From: Planctomycetales bacterium
GTDB taxonomy: Bacteria; Planctomycetota; Planctomycetia; Planctomycetales; Planctomycetaceae
Direction of reading: 5' to 3'
Assembly: GCA_026400835.1 (NCBI GenBank)
Contig: JAPLOA010000035.1
Location: 124,001 to 188,000 of the forward strand
Length of the DNA stretch: 64,000 bases
In this document: positions 1 through 8,043 of the stretch, one piece after another
How positions within the stretch are numbered: position 1 is the stretch's first letter
Layout: each line of letters begins with the position of its first letter
Program-made: the position numbers and the translations under genes
Notes under the pieces: model-generated
What the model was told of the DNA's origin: nothing
The model's input: the letters and a program-made list of their open reading frames with translations, nothing else
The model's database searches: none

Positions 1-893
1 TTCCGGTTGATGATCTTCCCTGCATGGTTGACGAACACGAGGTTATCGCCTGCCGTTGGGTGTCCGTCCATCATCATCTTGGCTCTGTGCTTGTCCAGGG
101 CTTCCATAACGTAAGGCGGCACGACGATTGAACGATTCCCCGCGTCTGTCTTCGGAACCTCTCCAATCGTCGCCTTGCCTTTGTTGTCGGTCAACGTCCG
201 GGAAATGCCGATCTCGTTTTTCGTCCAGTCGATATCGGACCAATATAACGCCAGGGATTCGCCTTGCCGCATTCCCGTGAACATGGCGAGTGCGAACAGG
301 GCAAACCAGCGATGCCCCGCCACATGCTTCAGGAATGCCTGAGATTGTTCGGCAGTCCAGACGGTTCGCTTCGCTTTTGTCAGTCGTGGCTTGTCTGACT
401 TTGAACAGGGATTGAAGCCGATCAAATCCCGTTTGACCGCATCATTGAGAGACTTACTCAGGACTGCAAAAATCTTCTGCTGACTGGCGGCTGAATACTC
501 ATCTTTTGCCGCTGTGCTGATAACGCTGTCGATGTGCAGCCCTGTCAGTTGCTGTAGCCTTACCTTGCCGATCAGAGGATTGATCTTCGTCCGGATATCC
601 TGCTGATATCGGTCTTTTGTGGACGTCGCCGCCTTGCTGATGTTCTCAATCCAAAACTTGAGATACTCTTCAACAGTCGTTCTGTTCGCTGTCGGAAGTC
701 TGCCAGCGTCGTTTGCCGTTTGTGCGTTGCGGAGTTTCTTTTGAACCTCCTGCTTTGTCTTGCCGTAGATATCTTTGCGTCTACGTTTCCCGTCCGGACT
801 GACCCCCAGGGAAATTGTTGCCCGCCAGCTACCGTCCGGCCGCTGCTGAATCGAGCCTTCGCCACGTCCACGACTACGCTCTTTCTTCGCCAT
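1..893 (-). CDS. Tyrosine recombinase/integrase, C-terminus cut by window edge
   Basis: I read this frame directly; it has no stop inside the window, so the 3' end lies to the left. 297 codons are visible. An N-terminal arm-binding-like segment (residues 1-55, with GSWRATISLG) is followed by a SAM-like core-binding domain (about 70-165) and the start of the catalytic domain with the first catalytic Arg in TGMRQGE (R209) and a likely beta-hairpin Lys in PKTDAGNR (K248). The HxxR and Tyr motifs are off-window. The ATG start has a GAGGAG Shine-Dalgarno about 9 bases upstream. It would catalyse site-specific integration and excision of the element that ends in the tRNA-Phe fragment at 8196-8237. 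The family call is firm; completeness cannot be judged. Confidence 0.92.
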   Translation of the reverse strand, partial: MAKKERSRGRGEGSIQQRPDGSWRATISLGVSPDGKRRRKDIYGKTKQEVQKKLRNAQTANDAGRLPTANRTTVEEYLKFWIENISKAATSTKDRYQQDIRTKINPLIGKVRLQQLTGLHIDSVISTAAKDEYSAASQQKIFAVLSKSLNDAVKRDLIGFNPCSKSDKPRLTKAKRTVWTAEQSQAFLKHVAGHRWFALFALAMFTGMRQGESLALYWSDIDWTKNEIGISRTLTDNKGKATIGEVPKTDAGNRSIVVPPYVMEALDKHRAKMMMDGHPTAGDNLVFVNHAGKIINR

Positions 894-1040
894 CGTTGCC
901 ACTCCTCACAAAAGTGATCTCACAGATTGAAAAACGGGAAACTGACTGTGAGGAACAGCTTGTCGGCTTCGGTTAATTACTCCGAGCCTATCCCGCTGAA
1001 TCAGTATCGTCGTTTATCGCTGTCGCTGTCCAGTCCTGCC

Positions 1041-1319
1041 TCAATCAGGCCAACCATAAAACGGAACGCTGCCGTACTTGCGATGAAGGCTGACCGCATA
1101 ATCGCGAACAGCCAGCCAGCCTGATTGATCTCCAATCGGTAACTTCTGTGCCGCCTTCATCAATCGAAGTGCTTCAGACCGCTCCGCAGCATTTGCATCT
1201 TCAGGCAATGGCAGTGCGAGCAACTTCTGCCCCTGTCGTACCATTCGCGGATCTTCTTTTTTCAGCGGTCTCAAGAACGGCCTGCATTCAAGGCTGAACA
1301 GTCGGCGTCGTAAACTCAT
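1041..1319 (-). CDS. Small hypothetical protein of the integrative element
   Basis: 92-aa basic protein that I do not recognise. Its ATG overlaps the stop of the gene upstream (1316-1687) in an ATGA arrangement, so the two are translationally coupled, which is the main reason to believe it is real. It has an Arg-rich N-terminus and ends in an aromatic YGSVPFYGWPD tail; there is no signal peptide or membrane segment. It lies between the HTH protein and the integrase. Confidence 0.55.
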   Translation of the reverse strand: MSLRRRLFSLECRPFLRPLKKEDPRMVRQGQKLLALPLPEDANAAERSEALRLMKAAQKLPIGDQSGWLAVRDYAVSLHRKYGSVPFYGWPD

Positions 1320-1687
1320 GACTTCGATTCCAGTGCTTCGAGGCGTTGCCGAAGTTCGCCAAGTTCAGTCATTGGTCCCAATTGCGTCAGGATCGCTTTA
1401 GCCGCGTTCAGGCGAACAGATGGTTCATTCTCCGCAGTCAGCAGAGAACGGATCGTAGCCACCGCTACAGATGCCGCTGCTGATAATTCGCCAACCGCTG
1501 CGTTCGTCATCTCGGAACGGATCTCAGAGACACGAGATTTGAATTCTGCCGACGCCGCAACACGATAGCCCTGGCGTTCGCTACAACCGCATGATTCCGC
1601 CGCCGCACGAATCGTCGAGCCACTGGCCACGTGCATAGCCAGCAATTCGGTAAACCTGCCAGAATCGGACGTTTCTGATTCCATCAT
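1316..1687 (-). CDS. Helix-turn-helix protein, possibly small-terminase-like
   Basis: 123 aa. Residues about 15-50 form a homeodomain-like HTH (GSTIRAAAESCGCSERQGYRV), the kind used by small terminase subunits and transposase N-termini to bind DNA. The rest is Ala-rich and helical (SAAASVAVATIRSLL, then NAAKAILTQLG) and ends in a short coiled coil (ELRQRLEALES). The start is one of two adjacent ATGs preceded by GGAG. No large terminase is visible, so if this is a TerS homologue it would fit a phage satellite rather than a phage. A plain regulatory role is equally possible. Confidence 0.65.
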   Translation of the reverse strand: MMESETSDSGRFTELLAMHVASGSTIRAAAESCGCSERQGYRVAASAEFKSRVSEIRSEMTNAAVGELSAAASVAVATIRSLLTAENEPSVRLNAAKAILTQLGPMTELGELRQRLEALESKS

Positions 1688-1768
1688 GGTTCATTTACTC
1701 CAAAAAGCCGCCATCGAGCGAAAGGTGTACTCGATGACGGCCCGTGAAATGACGGGCAAAGTGCCCCG

Positions 1769-2419
1769 TCATGTGAACAGCCTTAGAAACTCCGCTGGTG
1801 CTTCTCTGAGCCTCAGTAGATTCAGATTGACTGATCGTGCAAGCTCGTAAGACAACGCCGCTGCTGCGTCCTCATATCGCTCAGGCGAAAGGCTGTAGAT
1901 TGAATGCAGAAACTGCAGATCGTTTGGACACAAAATAACCTGTTTCCTCGCTCGCCAGTACAGATGAAAGCCCAGTCGAACGAAGTCTGAACCATGCTGT
2001 CCACGGATCAGGGCGTTCCTGTCGATGCCAGCATCCCTCAGGATCTCTGATTCACAACCGCTCAATAACTCCCGAGCCACTGGAGACAGATTTACCTTTG
2101 GGCAAAGTGCATCTGGCTGATTCAGATGTTCAATTCCGTGAGCCACTTCGTGTAGCAGCGTTCCGATCTTGCAACGTGGCGACCATGTTTCAAAGTCATT
2201 GCGAACGATGATACAGATTCCGCGACCACGCCATAACCCGATAGATTCCAGTGGCCCTTGTGACTGCAAATCTGCCAGGGGGCTGAATGCCGCCATCCAT
2301 GATGGTTCCCATTCAGTTTCCGTCTCATCGCTTTTCAGAATGTAAATTGGCGTGCCGCTGAGTTCAGGAACAACTTGACGAATGAACGCGACATGTGTTG
2401 TGGACCAGTGAGCAGTCAT
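1769..2419 (-). CDS. HExxH zincin-type protein (putative metallopeptidase)
   Basis: 216 aa. Residues 88-95 read TLLHEVAHG, a canonical HExxH zinc-binding helix (H90, E91, H94). About 50 residues later comes HGSDF (142-146), a plausible site for a third ligand His, reminiscent of the spacing in SprT-like and minimal zincin families. No signal peptide, so it is predicted cytoplasmic. Its start overlaps the stop of the coiled-coil gene upstream (ATGA-type junction at 2416-2419), so it belongs to the same transcript. The substrate is unknown; processing of a DNA-bound or host protein would be speculation. Confidence 0.7.
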   Translation of the reverse strand: MTAHWSTTHVAFIRQVVPELSGTPIYILKSDETETEWEPSWMAAFSPLADLQSQGPLESIGLWRGRGICIIVRNDFETWSPRCKIGTLLHEVAHGIEHLNQPDALCPKVNLSPVARELLSGCESEILRDAGIDRNALIRGQHGSDFVRLGFHLYWRARKQVILCPNDLQFLHSIYSLSPERYEDAAAALSYELARSVNLNLLRLREAPAEFLRLFT

Positions 2420-3180
2420 GGCTTCAACTTCTCCTGATGGATCTGATTCAGTTCGGCCGGCAGTCGCACTTGCTTCTGTTGTCGTGGTCGAATCGCTTCC
2501 TGCAGTTGCTGCAATTCATCACGGACCGCTTCAATCCGTGCATCTGTGGATTTGATAGCCGCGTCAGCCTGTTGCAATCCAAGCATCTCGAGCGGTAGCC
2601 AGGGGATCGAAGCGTGGTCACGCAGTTTTCCGACGTGTGACTGGAGATTTTCCAAGGTCGTTTGTCTGCGTGCCTGATCCTGCAAGAGCGGTTTCAACTC
2701 GTTGTTGACTTCACGCAACTGAGCATTGACAGCCGCTTCACGTTCCAGCAGCTCCTTGTCGATGATGTTCTCTGGATCAGCCAACCATGCCTCTGCCTGC
2801 ATGGTTGTCATAAACTTATGATTGGCGTCATTCAGTCGGGCTTGTGCCTGATCAATCGCTGGCTGCAGTTTGTCGTACGCTGCCTGCAGTGCCCTCTGTG
2901 CGGCCTGTAGTTCGCTTTCCGCCTGCAGACGATCAGAAACAGACTGCTGATTGATCCGCAATTGCGCCGCCCAGGACAATCGCTGCTGCTGTAGATTCAC
3001 GTCGCGTTCAAGGTCGGCTTCGTTTTTGTCGGCAACGTCCAGAACGATAGCGACTTCATCGGAATCGCATTCGGCACCGCTCGCCAGTTCACGGACCGTT
3101 GCGAGATACTGCTGGAACGTAGTGCGTTCGGCTACCTGTTTTCTGGATTTCAGTTTTTGCACCAATGTTGCAAGGCTCAT
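2416..3180 (-). CDS. Coiled-coil protein of the integrative element
   Basis: 254 aa, almost entirely helical with long Gln/Ala/Leu/Glu-rich heptad-like stretches (for example ESELQAAQRALQAAYDKLQ and DARIEAVRDELQQLQEAI). No enzymatic motif, signal peptide or membrane segment. It overlaps both neighbours by 4 bases, placing it in a tightly coupled block between the zinc-ribbon gene (3177-3407) and the HExxH gene. A structural or scaffolding role is possible; I do not recognise the family. Confidence 0.65.
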   Translation of the reverse strand: MSLATLVQKLKSRKQVAERTTFQQYLATVRELASGAECDSDEVAIVLDVADKNEADLERDVNLQQQRLSWAAQLRINQQSVSDRLQAESELQAAQRALQAAYDKLQPAIDQAQARLNDANHKFMTTMQAEAWLADPENIIDKELLEREAAVNAQLREVNNELKPLLQDQARRQTTLENLQSHVGKLRDHASIPWLPLEMLGLQQADAAIKSTDARIEAVRDELQQLQEAIRPRQQKQVRLPAELNQIHQEKLKP

Positions 3181-3407
3181 TTTAGATTCCCTAAAAGTTG
3201 TGAATCGGTTGATACCTGAAGTATCGCCGCCATCGCTTCGTTGCGGTCGATGTTGCTACTAAACAAAACGCGAATCACGGAAACGGTTTTCGATGTCTGT
3301 CCGCAGGTTCTGCAGCGTCGATAGCGGGTCGTGAACATCGAGCCCCGCACCGTGCAATATGTGATTGCCGGACCTCCGCAGTGCGGGCAAATTGTTGGAA
3401 TTCGCAT
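3177..3407 (-). CDS. Small zinc-ribbon protein, Ogr/Delta-like
   Basis: 76 aa. Two CxxC pairs (CPHC at residues 7-10 and CRTC at about 32-35) separated by a basic stretch ending YRRC resemble the Ogr/Delta-type zinc finger, used by P2-like phages and their satellites as transcription activators. The match is by pattern only. Its stop overlaps the start of the coiled-coil gene by 4 bases. Two other frames are open across this stretch; this one is preferred because of the Cys pattern and the coupling. Confidence 0.55.
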   Translation of the reverse strand: MRIPTICPHCGGPAITYCTVRGSMFTTRYRRCRTCGQTSKTVSVIRVLFSSNIDRNEAMAAILQVSTDSQLLGNLK

Positions 3408-3526
3408 TGCTGAACGCCTGCTTCAAGAATTTGGAAAACCGGACATAAGTACTTTCTGTCAAGGAATCGGGCTCTTTCGAATCGCCCTGTAATGCCAGAA
3501 GCCAAAAGATCGTTTGACGAAAGTTT

Positions 3527-3715
3527 TCAGCCCCTCTCGTGATGTCCGTTGTAAACGCTGCTGCTCATCGCCTCCCGCCTTCCGTCCGCCAGTCGATGTG
3601 TTGGCCGCTGATCGCTGCGAAGCCTTGAGAGGCGTTCGCGATCGCTCCAGCCTGATTGGATCTCAAGACAAGCCGCTGCGATTTGTTCTGGTGTTGGATC
3701 TCGTGTTGCTGCCAT
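3527..3715 (-). CDS. Small hypothetical protein downstream of the helicase
   Basis: 62 aa. The ATG is preceded by AAAGGA at good spacing. The N-terminal half (TPEQIAAACLEIQSGWSDRE) has the look of short planctomycete proteins with an IRxxWSxxER-type motif, but the C-terminal half is low in recognisable structure. It could be intact or a shortened remnant. No function assigned. Confidence 0.4.
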   Translation of the reverse strand: MAATRDPTPEQIAAACLEIQSGWSDRERLSRLRSDQRPTHRLADGRREAMSSSVYNGHHERG

Positions 3716-3738
3716 GTGGTTCGGTCCTTTGACGCAAG

Positions 3739-3886
3739 TTGTCCGAGGTCAGTTGTCCACGGTCAGGCTACCACCACCGCGGACAGTCCCTTTAGGGCTG
3801 TCGCGGAGGTAGTCTGTCCGAGGTCAACCCTCGGACGTCGGACAGTGAACCTTGGACAGTGTCCGAGGTCATTTTGTCCGAGGTCA
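3739..3886. repeat. Iteron-like direct repeats at the 3' end of the helicase gene
   Basis: At least five same-orientation copies of a 13-bp unit with consensus TTGTCCGAGGTCA lie at 3739-3751, 3753-3765 (one change), 3814-3826, 3859-3871 and 3874-3886. The octamer GACGCAAG flanks the set at 3731-3738 and 3887-3894. Partial inverted copies (CCTCGGAC, GGACAGT) lie between. The last three copies fall inside the helicase reading frame and encode its repetitive LTSD/LSDVRGLTSD tail; the first two lie beyond its stop. Clustered repeats beside a replicative helicase gene are the usual arrangement of an iteron origin, which is my inference. Confidence 0.6.
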
Positions 3887-5345
3887 GACGCAAGCCAGTT
3901 GTTGCTTTTCTGGAGTTCGGCGGGACATAGTTTTCGCTGATCTCGATCGCCCCTGATTCCTTCAATTCGTCGATGATGTCAGCAAACGGGTTTCGATCTT
4001 TCTTTGTGCTGCATCGCTCAGCCAGGCGGGACAAAGATATCCAGTCCTCGGACAGATACTTCAGAACCTTTGTCTGCATCACTGAGACTCGCTCAGCGTC
4101 TTTTGCGTTTGTTGGCAGTGCTGGTTCAACATCATGTGCCACCGTCCACAATGGCCAGTTCCAGCGAAGTGTCATCGGTTCCACTGGTACGAATGACCGC
4201 AATGTGGCATCGAGCACAGCGAACCCTGACTGCTGATGTGGCCTGATGACCATGTGAAGGTCAACGGTTCGGGACTGAGAACCGCCACCGCTGCCGATGT
4301 CGGTAACGGCCTTGCCTGTCTGGTCGCCCTTTGTGCTGTGGTGGACCAAAACAATCGGGCAGTTCATGACACCAGCAAACTTGTCGATCATGTTGTGGAA
4401 TGTTGTCTGATCGTCGTTTGAGTTCTCCTCCAGCCCGTTTCCGAACAGTCGATACTTCGCGTCAATGACGATCATGTTCAGCGAGCCAGGGGGATGTTTT
4501 GCTGGAATGCCTTCAATCAGATCCTGAATTGAAATCCAATCGCCACGACAGGACAGATACTCAAACCGTTCCTTATGTTCGTCTTGTTCAATCTGCATTG
4601 CGAAACGGACTGCCGCGATTCTGTTTTCGATCGTCTCTCTGTGCAGTTCGTTGTCGATCAGGAGAACATTCCCACGGGCAACCCGTCTGCCGAGCCAATC
4701 ACGCCCCGTCGCAATACAGATCAGGAGCATCAACGCGAACCAGCTTTTGCCCGTCTTTGTGCTGGCGATGAAGTTTCCCACCTCGCCACGCCGCAATAAT
4801 CCTTCAATGACGCATTCCCGCATCTGTGGCGGTTTGAAGGCTCCCTGCCATGCATCGTTAAACGTCAGTCTGGACTGAGAACCAATCTGCGACTCTTGCA
4901 ACATCTTTGCAGCATGTTCAACGATGTGCTGTATATCGCTGTCTGGTCGCCGTGCTTCGCTGAGAACCTGCTCACATTTGTAGATCAACTGCCGCCGCTG
5001 GTACTTCTCACGCACAATTCTTGCGTAATAGCGAACATGCTCAGCATGTGGAACAGCTTCAGACAACGTCATCAGGTACGGAACACCGCCAGCATCTTCC
5101 AGCCTGCCAGTTCTGGCGAGTTCGTTTCCGACTGTTACAGCGTCGATCGCCTTACAACCAGAATCCCATAGGGTGACAATCGTTTCCGCAACCAATTGAT
5201 TCTGGCTGGAGTAGAAAATCTCAGGCTCTGGCCTGACAACGTCAATTGCCGAGTTCATGAAAAACAGACTACCGATGAAGGCACGTTCTGCGTTCTCATC
5301 GCATGGCGGGACCATTGCCGAGCGTTCGATATCGGTGTCTATCAT
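3792..5345 (-). CDS. Replication protein: DnaB-N domain fused to RepA-type AAA ATPase
   Basis: 517 aa. Residues about 14-150 match the N-terminal domain of DnaB helicases (ENAERAFIGSLFF; AIDAVTVGNELARTGRLEDA). A RecA-fold ATPase of the RSF1010 RepA/AAA_25 type follows, with Walker A ASTKTGKS (194-201) and Walker B LNMIVIDA (D295), plus the VLVHHSTKG motif typical of these helicases. The C-terminus contains a winged-helix-like segment (VLKYLSEDWISLSRLAERCS) and a repetitive tail encoded by the direct repeats. It should drive autonomous replication of the excised element. It overlaps the upstream 71-aa gene by 4 bases. Confidence 0.88.
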   Translation of the reverse strand: MIDTDIERSAMVPPCDENAERAFIGSLFFMNSAIDVVRPEPEIFYSSQNQLVAETIVTLWDSGCKAIDAVTVGNELARTGRLEDAGGVPYLMTLSEAVPHAEHVRYYARIVREKYQRRQLIYKCEQVLSEARRPDSDIQHIVEHAAKMLQESQIGSQSRLTFNDAWQGAFKPPQMRECVIEGLLRRGEVGNFIASTKTGKSWFALMLLICIATGRDWLGRRVARGNVLLIDNELHRETIENRIAAVRFAMQIEQDEHKERFEYLSCRGDWISIQDLIEGIPAKHPPGSLNMIVIDAKYRLFGNGLEENSNDDQTTFHNMIDKFAGVMNCPIVLVHHSTKGDQTGKAVTDIGSGGGSQSRTVDLHMVIRPHQQSGFAVLDATLRSFVPVEPMTLRWNWPLWTVAHDVEPALPTNAKDAERVSVMQTKVLKYLSEDWISLSRLAERCSTKKDRNPFADIIDELKESGAIEISENYVPPNSRKATTGLRLTSDKMTSDTVQGSLSDVRGLTSDRLPPRQP

Positions 5346-5557
5346 TCGGACACCTCACGATCAAACAGCGTTCCCTGCTGTTCTGTCGGGGGAGTTTTCC
5401 ACTGCGGCATTCCGAGTTCGGCCCGCAGCTCTGATTCGGTCAAGCCGAAGTGCTGAGCCACCTTTGGCACTAGCCACCCGCAACCGATCATCTGTCCCGC
5501 ATCAATCTTCTGTTCAGCGTCCAGAGTTCTCTGGAGTTTTCGCCTGCCAATATCCAT
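5342..5557 (-). CDS. Small HTH-like protein upstream of the helicase
   Basis: 71 aa. Residues about 25-50 (GWLVPKVAQHFGLTESELRAEL) look like a helix-turn-helix in which VAQHFG and SELRAELG are the two helices. Its stop overlaps the helicase ATG (ATGA), so it probably belongs to the replication operon and could regulate it or assist origin binding. The family is not recognised with certainty. Confidence 0.55.
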   Translation of the reverse strand: MDIGRRKLQRTLDAEQKIDAGQMIGCGWLVPKVAQHFGLTESELRAELGMPQWKTPPTEQQGTLFDREVSE

Positions 5558-5625
5558 AATGATGTTGCTCCTGTTGCTGCCCTGCCAGGCAGTTGAATTG
5601 AAAATGTTGTCGCAAGAACGCTCGA

Positions 5626-6375
5626 TCAGCTTCCCAGTTGGTCGAGCTTTTCTTTCTTCATCATGTGATCAACTGACGCGTAGACCATCTCACGCTCCTC
5701 TGGTGTCATGCTCAGGAGTTGCTTGCAGATCACATATCCGCGATCTTGCAACGTGAGGCGATACAGTGCATCGTTCGCAATCTGCATCAGTTGCGGGTGG
5801 CGTTTCTTGTCCTTGCCCATCTTGATCAACGTGCGTTGAATCTGAATGACGGTCGGAGACTTCTTTTCCACCTCAGGTTCTGCCGTTGCAGTTGCAGGCT
5901 TCGACACCAAGGGCTTGACGGTCTCCACCGCTGTGATGACTTCAACCGCTGGCTTGTCCTCTGTGACGATCTCATCAGCCACCGGAACATCTGCAGCCAC
6001 CGGAACATCTGAAGCCACCTCGATGACTTCACCGGTCGGCTTGCCGAGTCGCTTTGGTGTTTCTGGGTCGTCTGCAATCATGCGCAGTGCCTCACGGATA
6101 CTGGTCGCATCTTTCAAATTCAACACGCGTGTGGAATTTGAAGCGATGGCCATGAATCGCCGTGCATGCTCCTGGCTGTAGTCAAAGTTTTGACCGAGCC
6201 AACCGCCCCACTCGCCATGTGGTAACTTTGCTTTGATCGCAATCAACGCCCGGCCGCATCGCTCAGCATGCTCCACAGCTTTCTTTGCTGCGGTCTCAAC
6301 TTGCTCTGCGGATTCGTTAGCAATACCGATCAGAACATCTATTTCCAGTGATTCAAACTTGATGACGTTGGCCAT
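5626..6375 (-). CDS. DUF3102-like protein
   Basis: 249 aa. The N-terminal 80 residues (AERCGRALIAIKAKLPHGEW then SQEHARRFMAIASN) are characteristic of DUF3102-type proteins on phages and integrative elements, where a short helical domain precedes a variable tail. The middle is a Val/Pro/Glu-rich linker with a tandem DVPVA repeat (encoded near 5985-6020), and the C-terminal third (PTVIQIQRTLIKMGKDKKRH) is helical and basic. The ATG overlaps the stop of the next upstream gene by one base. Function unknown; association with replication or partition functions of elements is inference. Confidence 0.65.
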   Translation of the reverse strand: MANVIKFESLEIDVLIGIANESAEQVETAAKKAVEHAERCGRALIAIKAKLPHGEWGGWLGQNFDYSQEHARRFMAIASNSTRVLNLKDATSIREALRMIADDPETPKRLGKPTGEVIEVASDVPVAADVPVADEIVTEDKPAVEVITAVETVKPLVSKPATATAEPEVEKKSPTVIQIQRTLIKMGKDKKRHPQLMQIANDALYRLTLQDRGYVICKQLLSMTPEEREMVYASVDHMMKKEKLDQLGS

Positions 6376-6581
6376 TACAACACCTCCTTCAGTCGATCAA
6401 ACGCCCATAAATCAACACCCGTTTCCTTGTCGTCGCGAACTGGCTTTTGCTTCGGCAGGTCAAGCAGCGTTGGCACATCCTCTGGCTTGCATCCGAGATA
6501 AGCCGCCGCGCGTTCTTCGTCGCCACCGTTGCGGAGGAATTCAGTGGCTTCACGAATGGTGTCTGCGTCGATGTATTTCAT
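6375..6581 (-). CDS. Small hypothetical protein
   Basis: 68 aa, acidic (MKYIDADTIREATEFLRNGG). It shares a one-base TAATG overlap with the DUF3102-like gene and a 4-base overlap with the upstream gene (6578-6799), which supports translation. The segment ATEFLRNGGDEERAAAYLGC could be a short helical DNA-binding unit, but I do not recognise the family. Confidence 0.5.
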   Translation of the reverse strand: MKYIDADTIREATEFLRNGGDEERAAAYLGCKPEDVPTLLDLPKQKPVRDDKETGVDLWAFDRLKEVL

Positions 6582-6799
6582 AAGCCCACCTCGCTTTCAT
6601 CGGACAGACTGGGATTCTCAATCAGCATCCGAGACCGTATAGCGTCGTTGACTCCGACGAGTGCCGCACCAACTTCAGTCCATGACAGGTCTGGCACCTC
6701 TGCGCGGCATTGCTCAATCTCGTCGCACAGTCGCACAATCAGACACGACATGTATACAAGTTTTTTTGTGTCCTGGTCGCCGTCGTGATATGGGGTCAT
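6578..6799 (-). CDS. Small hypothetical protein
   Basis: 73 aa from the ATG at 6799 (MTPYHDGDQDTKKL). I chose this start rather than longer upstream ones because upstream of it the same DNA encodes the excisionase-like gene in another frame and the two genes meet in a one-base TAATG junction. No recognised domain; one amphipathic helix around residues 15-35. Confidence 0.5.
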   Translation of the reverse strand: MTPYHDGDQDTKKLVYMSCLIVRLCDEIEQCRAEVPDLSWTEVGAALVGVNDAIRSRMLIENPSLSDESEVGL

Positions 6800-7020
6800 T
6801 ATTCGCCCCCCTGCATTGCTGAATCTGCGATTCTGTACAATGCTTCCCACGGTACGCGCCGAGCATTGCGGATCTTTACGGATGCTAGTTGCCCGTCTCT
6901 GATCATCGCGTAGCAGGTCACATGGCCGACATTCAGAAAATCGGCCGCTTCTTTGATCGTGGCAAACCCTGCCCGCCGTTGCTCGCGATTCGGTTCTACC
7001 GTCGCCGCTTTCGTTATCAT
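6799..7020 (-). CDS. AlpA/excisionase-type helix-turn-helix protein
   Basis: 73 aa from ATG 7020, chosen because GGAGTG lies 8 bases upstream; a GTG at 7050 is an alternative start. Residues 20-70 are a MerR-like winged HTH of the HTH_17/AlpA type: FATIKEAADFLNVGHVTCYA, then MIRDGQLASVKIRNARRVP. Such proteins act as recombination directionality factors or regulators of integrase. First gene of the right-hand minus-strand operon, directly downstream of the hairpin and repeats at 7102-7173. Confidence 0.8.
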   Translation of the reverse strand: MITKAATVEPNREQRRAGFATIKEAADFLNVGHVTCYAMIRDGQLASVKIRNARRVPWEALYRIADSAMQGGE

Positions 7021-7101
7021 GGTTTTCACTCCGCATGGTTTTTGTTCCACGTCTCACAGCGTTGTTCGCTGGACGTCATGCGGACATAAATATCAACGAA
7101 T

Positions 7102-7173
7102 GAACCCCGGTCAATTTTCATTGAACGGGGTTCGGTGTCGGTTCGGGGATCGTTCGGGGATCGTTCGGGGATT
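7102..7173. promoter_or_regulatory. Palindrome plus three 11-bp direct repeats
   Basis: A hairpin with arms GAACCCCG-x-TCAAT and ATTGA-x-CGGGGTTC around a 4-base loop spans 7102-7133. It is followed by three tandem copies of GTTCGGGGATC (7141-7151, 7152-7162, 7163-7173; the last ends in T). The block sits between the excisionase-like gene and the stop of the 255-aa gene, so it may be an operator for the operon, an RDF/integrase binding array, or a terminator of the upstream gene. The sequence structure is clear; the role is inferred. Confidence 0.5.
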
Positions 7174-7940
7174 CAGTCTTTCGATACCTTCAGGAACTCA
7201 TCTCGCTGCTTCTTTGAGCCTCGAAACTTCTGCGGGAGGTCTTCAACATGAACTCTGTAACGCTGAGAACTGGATTCGACAATTCGCCATGTTGGGCCTT
7301 TGGCTTTTTTGGTCATCCGATTCCGAAAAGTGTCATCAGTGAAACCACATATCAACGCCCACTCGCCTGACGGTCGATCTTCTTCCGTGAGTTCGTTTCG
7401 GAGAACGGTATCACCCGCGATTGTCTGCAGGCAGTCGTCCGGAATAGTGGATTCTTTCGGCTTTTCATCGCTGCAAAGAGCCCCCGCCCGAATCTCTGCT
7501 GTGATTCTCTCACGCCATTGTCCGATATCGTTCGGAATTCTGCCAAGATGCAACGGTAGACGTTGAACGCACAACTCCGCGTTCTGGCCTGACAATTCAC
7601 GCCGCAATCCGTTGTACAGATGCCAAGATGAATTCAGAGCCGCCGAGCACCATGCCAAGTCATCCGCTGGCCTGTTCAGGCTGAATCGTCCGGCCGCGGA
7701 TGCCACCGCAACGCCACGTGCTTTCCAGTGCTGCTCAGCATCACTGGCCATGAACTGAAGCGTATCGACTTCGCTTGTCACTTGATCACGGATGTAGGCG
7801 ACGTCGCAATTCTCAGACGTCAACTCACCACACTCCGTCAGCATGGCCTGCATTGCGTCCAGATGCTCAACCAATCGCTTGAACGCCGCAAACGTCTGAT
7901 TCCATTCATCGGGGATAAATCCCGCCGGTATCGTGGTCAT
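7173..7940 (-). CDS. Hypothetical protein, rightmost gene of the element
   Basis: 255 aa from ATG 7940 (MTTIPAGFIPDEWNQ), preceded by GGAAAG; a longer reading from 8012 has no better support. The N-terminal half is helical. The C-terminal 80 residues (for example RNRMTKKAKGPTWRIVESSS and YRVHVEDLPQKFR) read like a small DNA-binding module with a basic helix and strand-turn. No enzymatic motif, signal or membrane segment. It lies beside attR, where elements often carry regulators or cargo, and could be either. Confidence 0.6.
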   Translation of the reverse strand: MTTIPAGFIPDEWNQTFAAFKRLVEHLDAMQAMLTECGELTSENCDVAYIRDQVTSEVDTLQFMASDAEQHWKARGVAVASAAGRFSLNRPADDLAWCSAALNSSWHLYNGLRRELSGQNAELCVQRLPLHLGRIPNDIGQWRERITAEIRAGALCSDEKPKESTIPDDCLQTIAGDTVLRNELTEEDRPSGEWALICGFTDDTFRNRMTKKAKGPTWRIVESSSQRYRVHVEDLPQKFRGSKKQRDEFLKVSKD

Positions 7941-8043
7941 GTTCGACTTTCCGACAAGTCGATTCCGAATCAAAAAGAGAACACGCCAGGCGGTTCGGAT
8001 GCCGCTTTTCAACTGGCCGGTTTAGGCGTGTCTCTATGCTCAA

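Noticed and set aside
572-871. 99-codon minus-strand open frame inside the integrase
   Set aside because: It is a different frame of the integrase gene, which has the conserved recombinase motifs.
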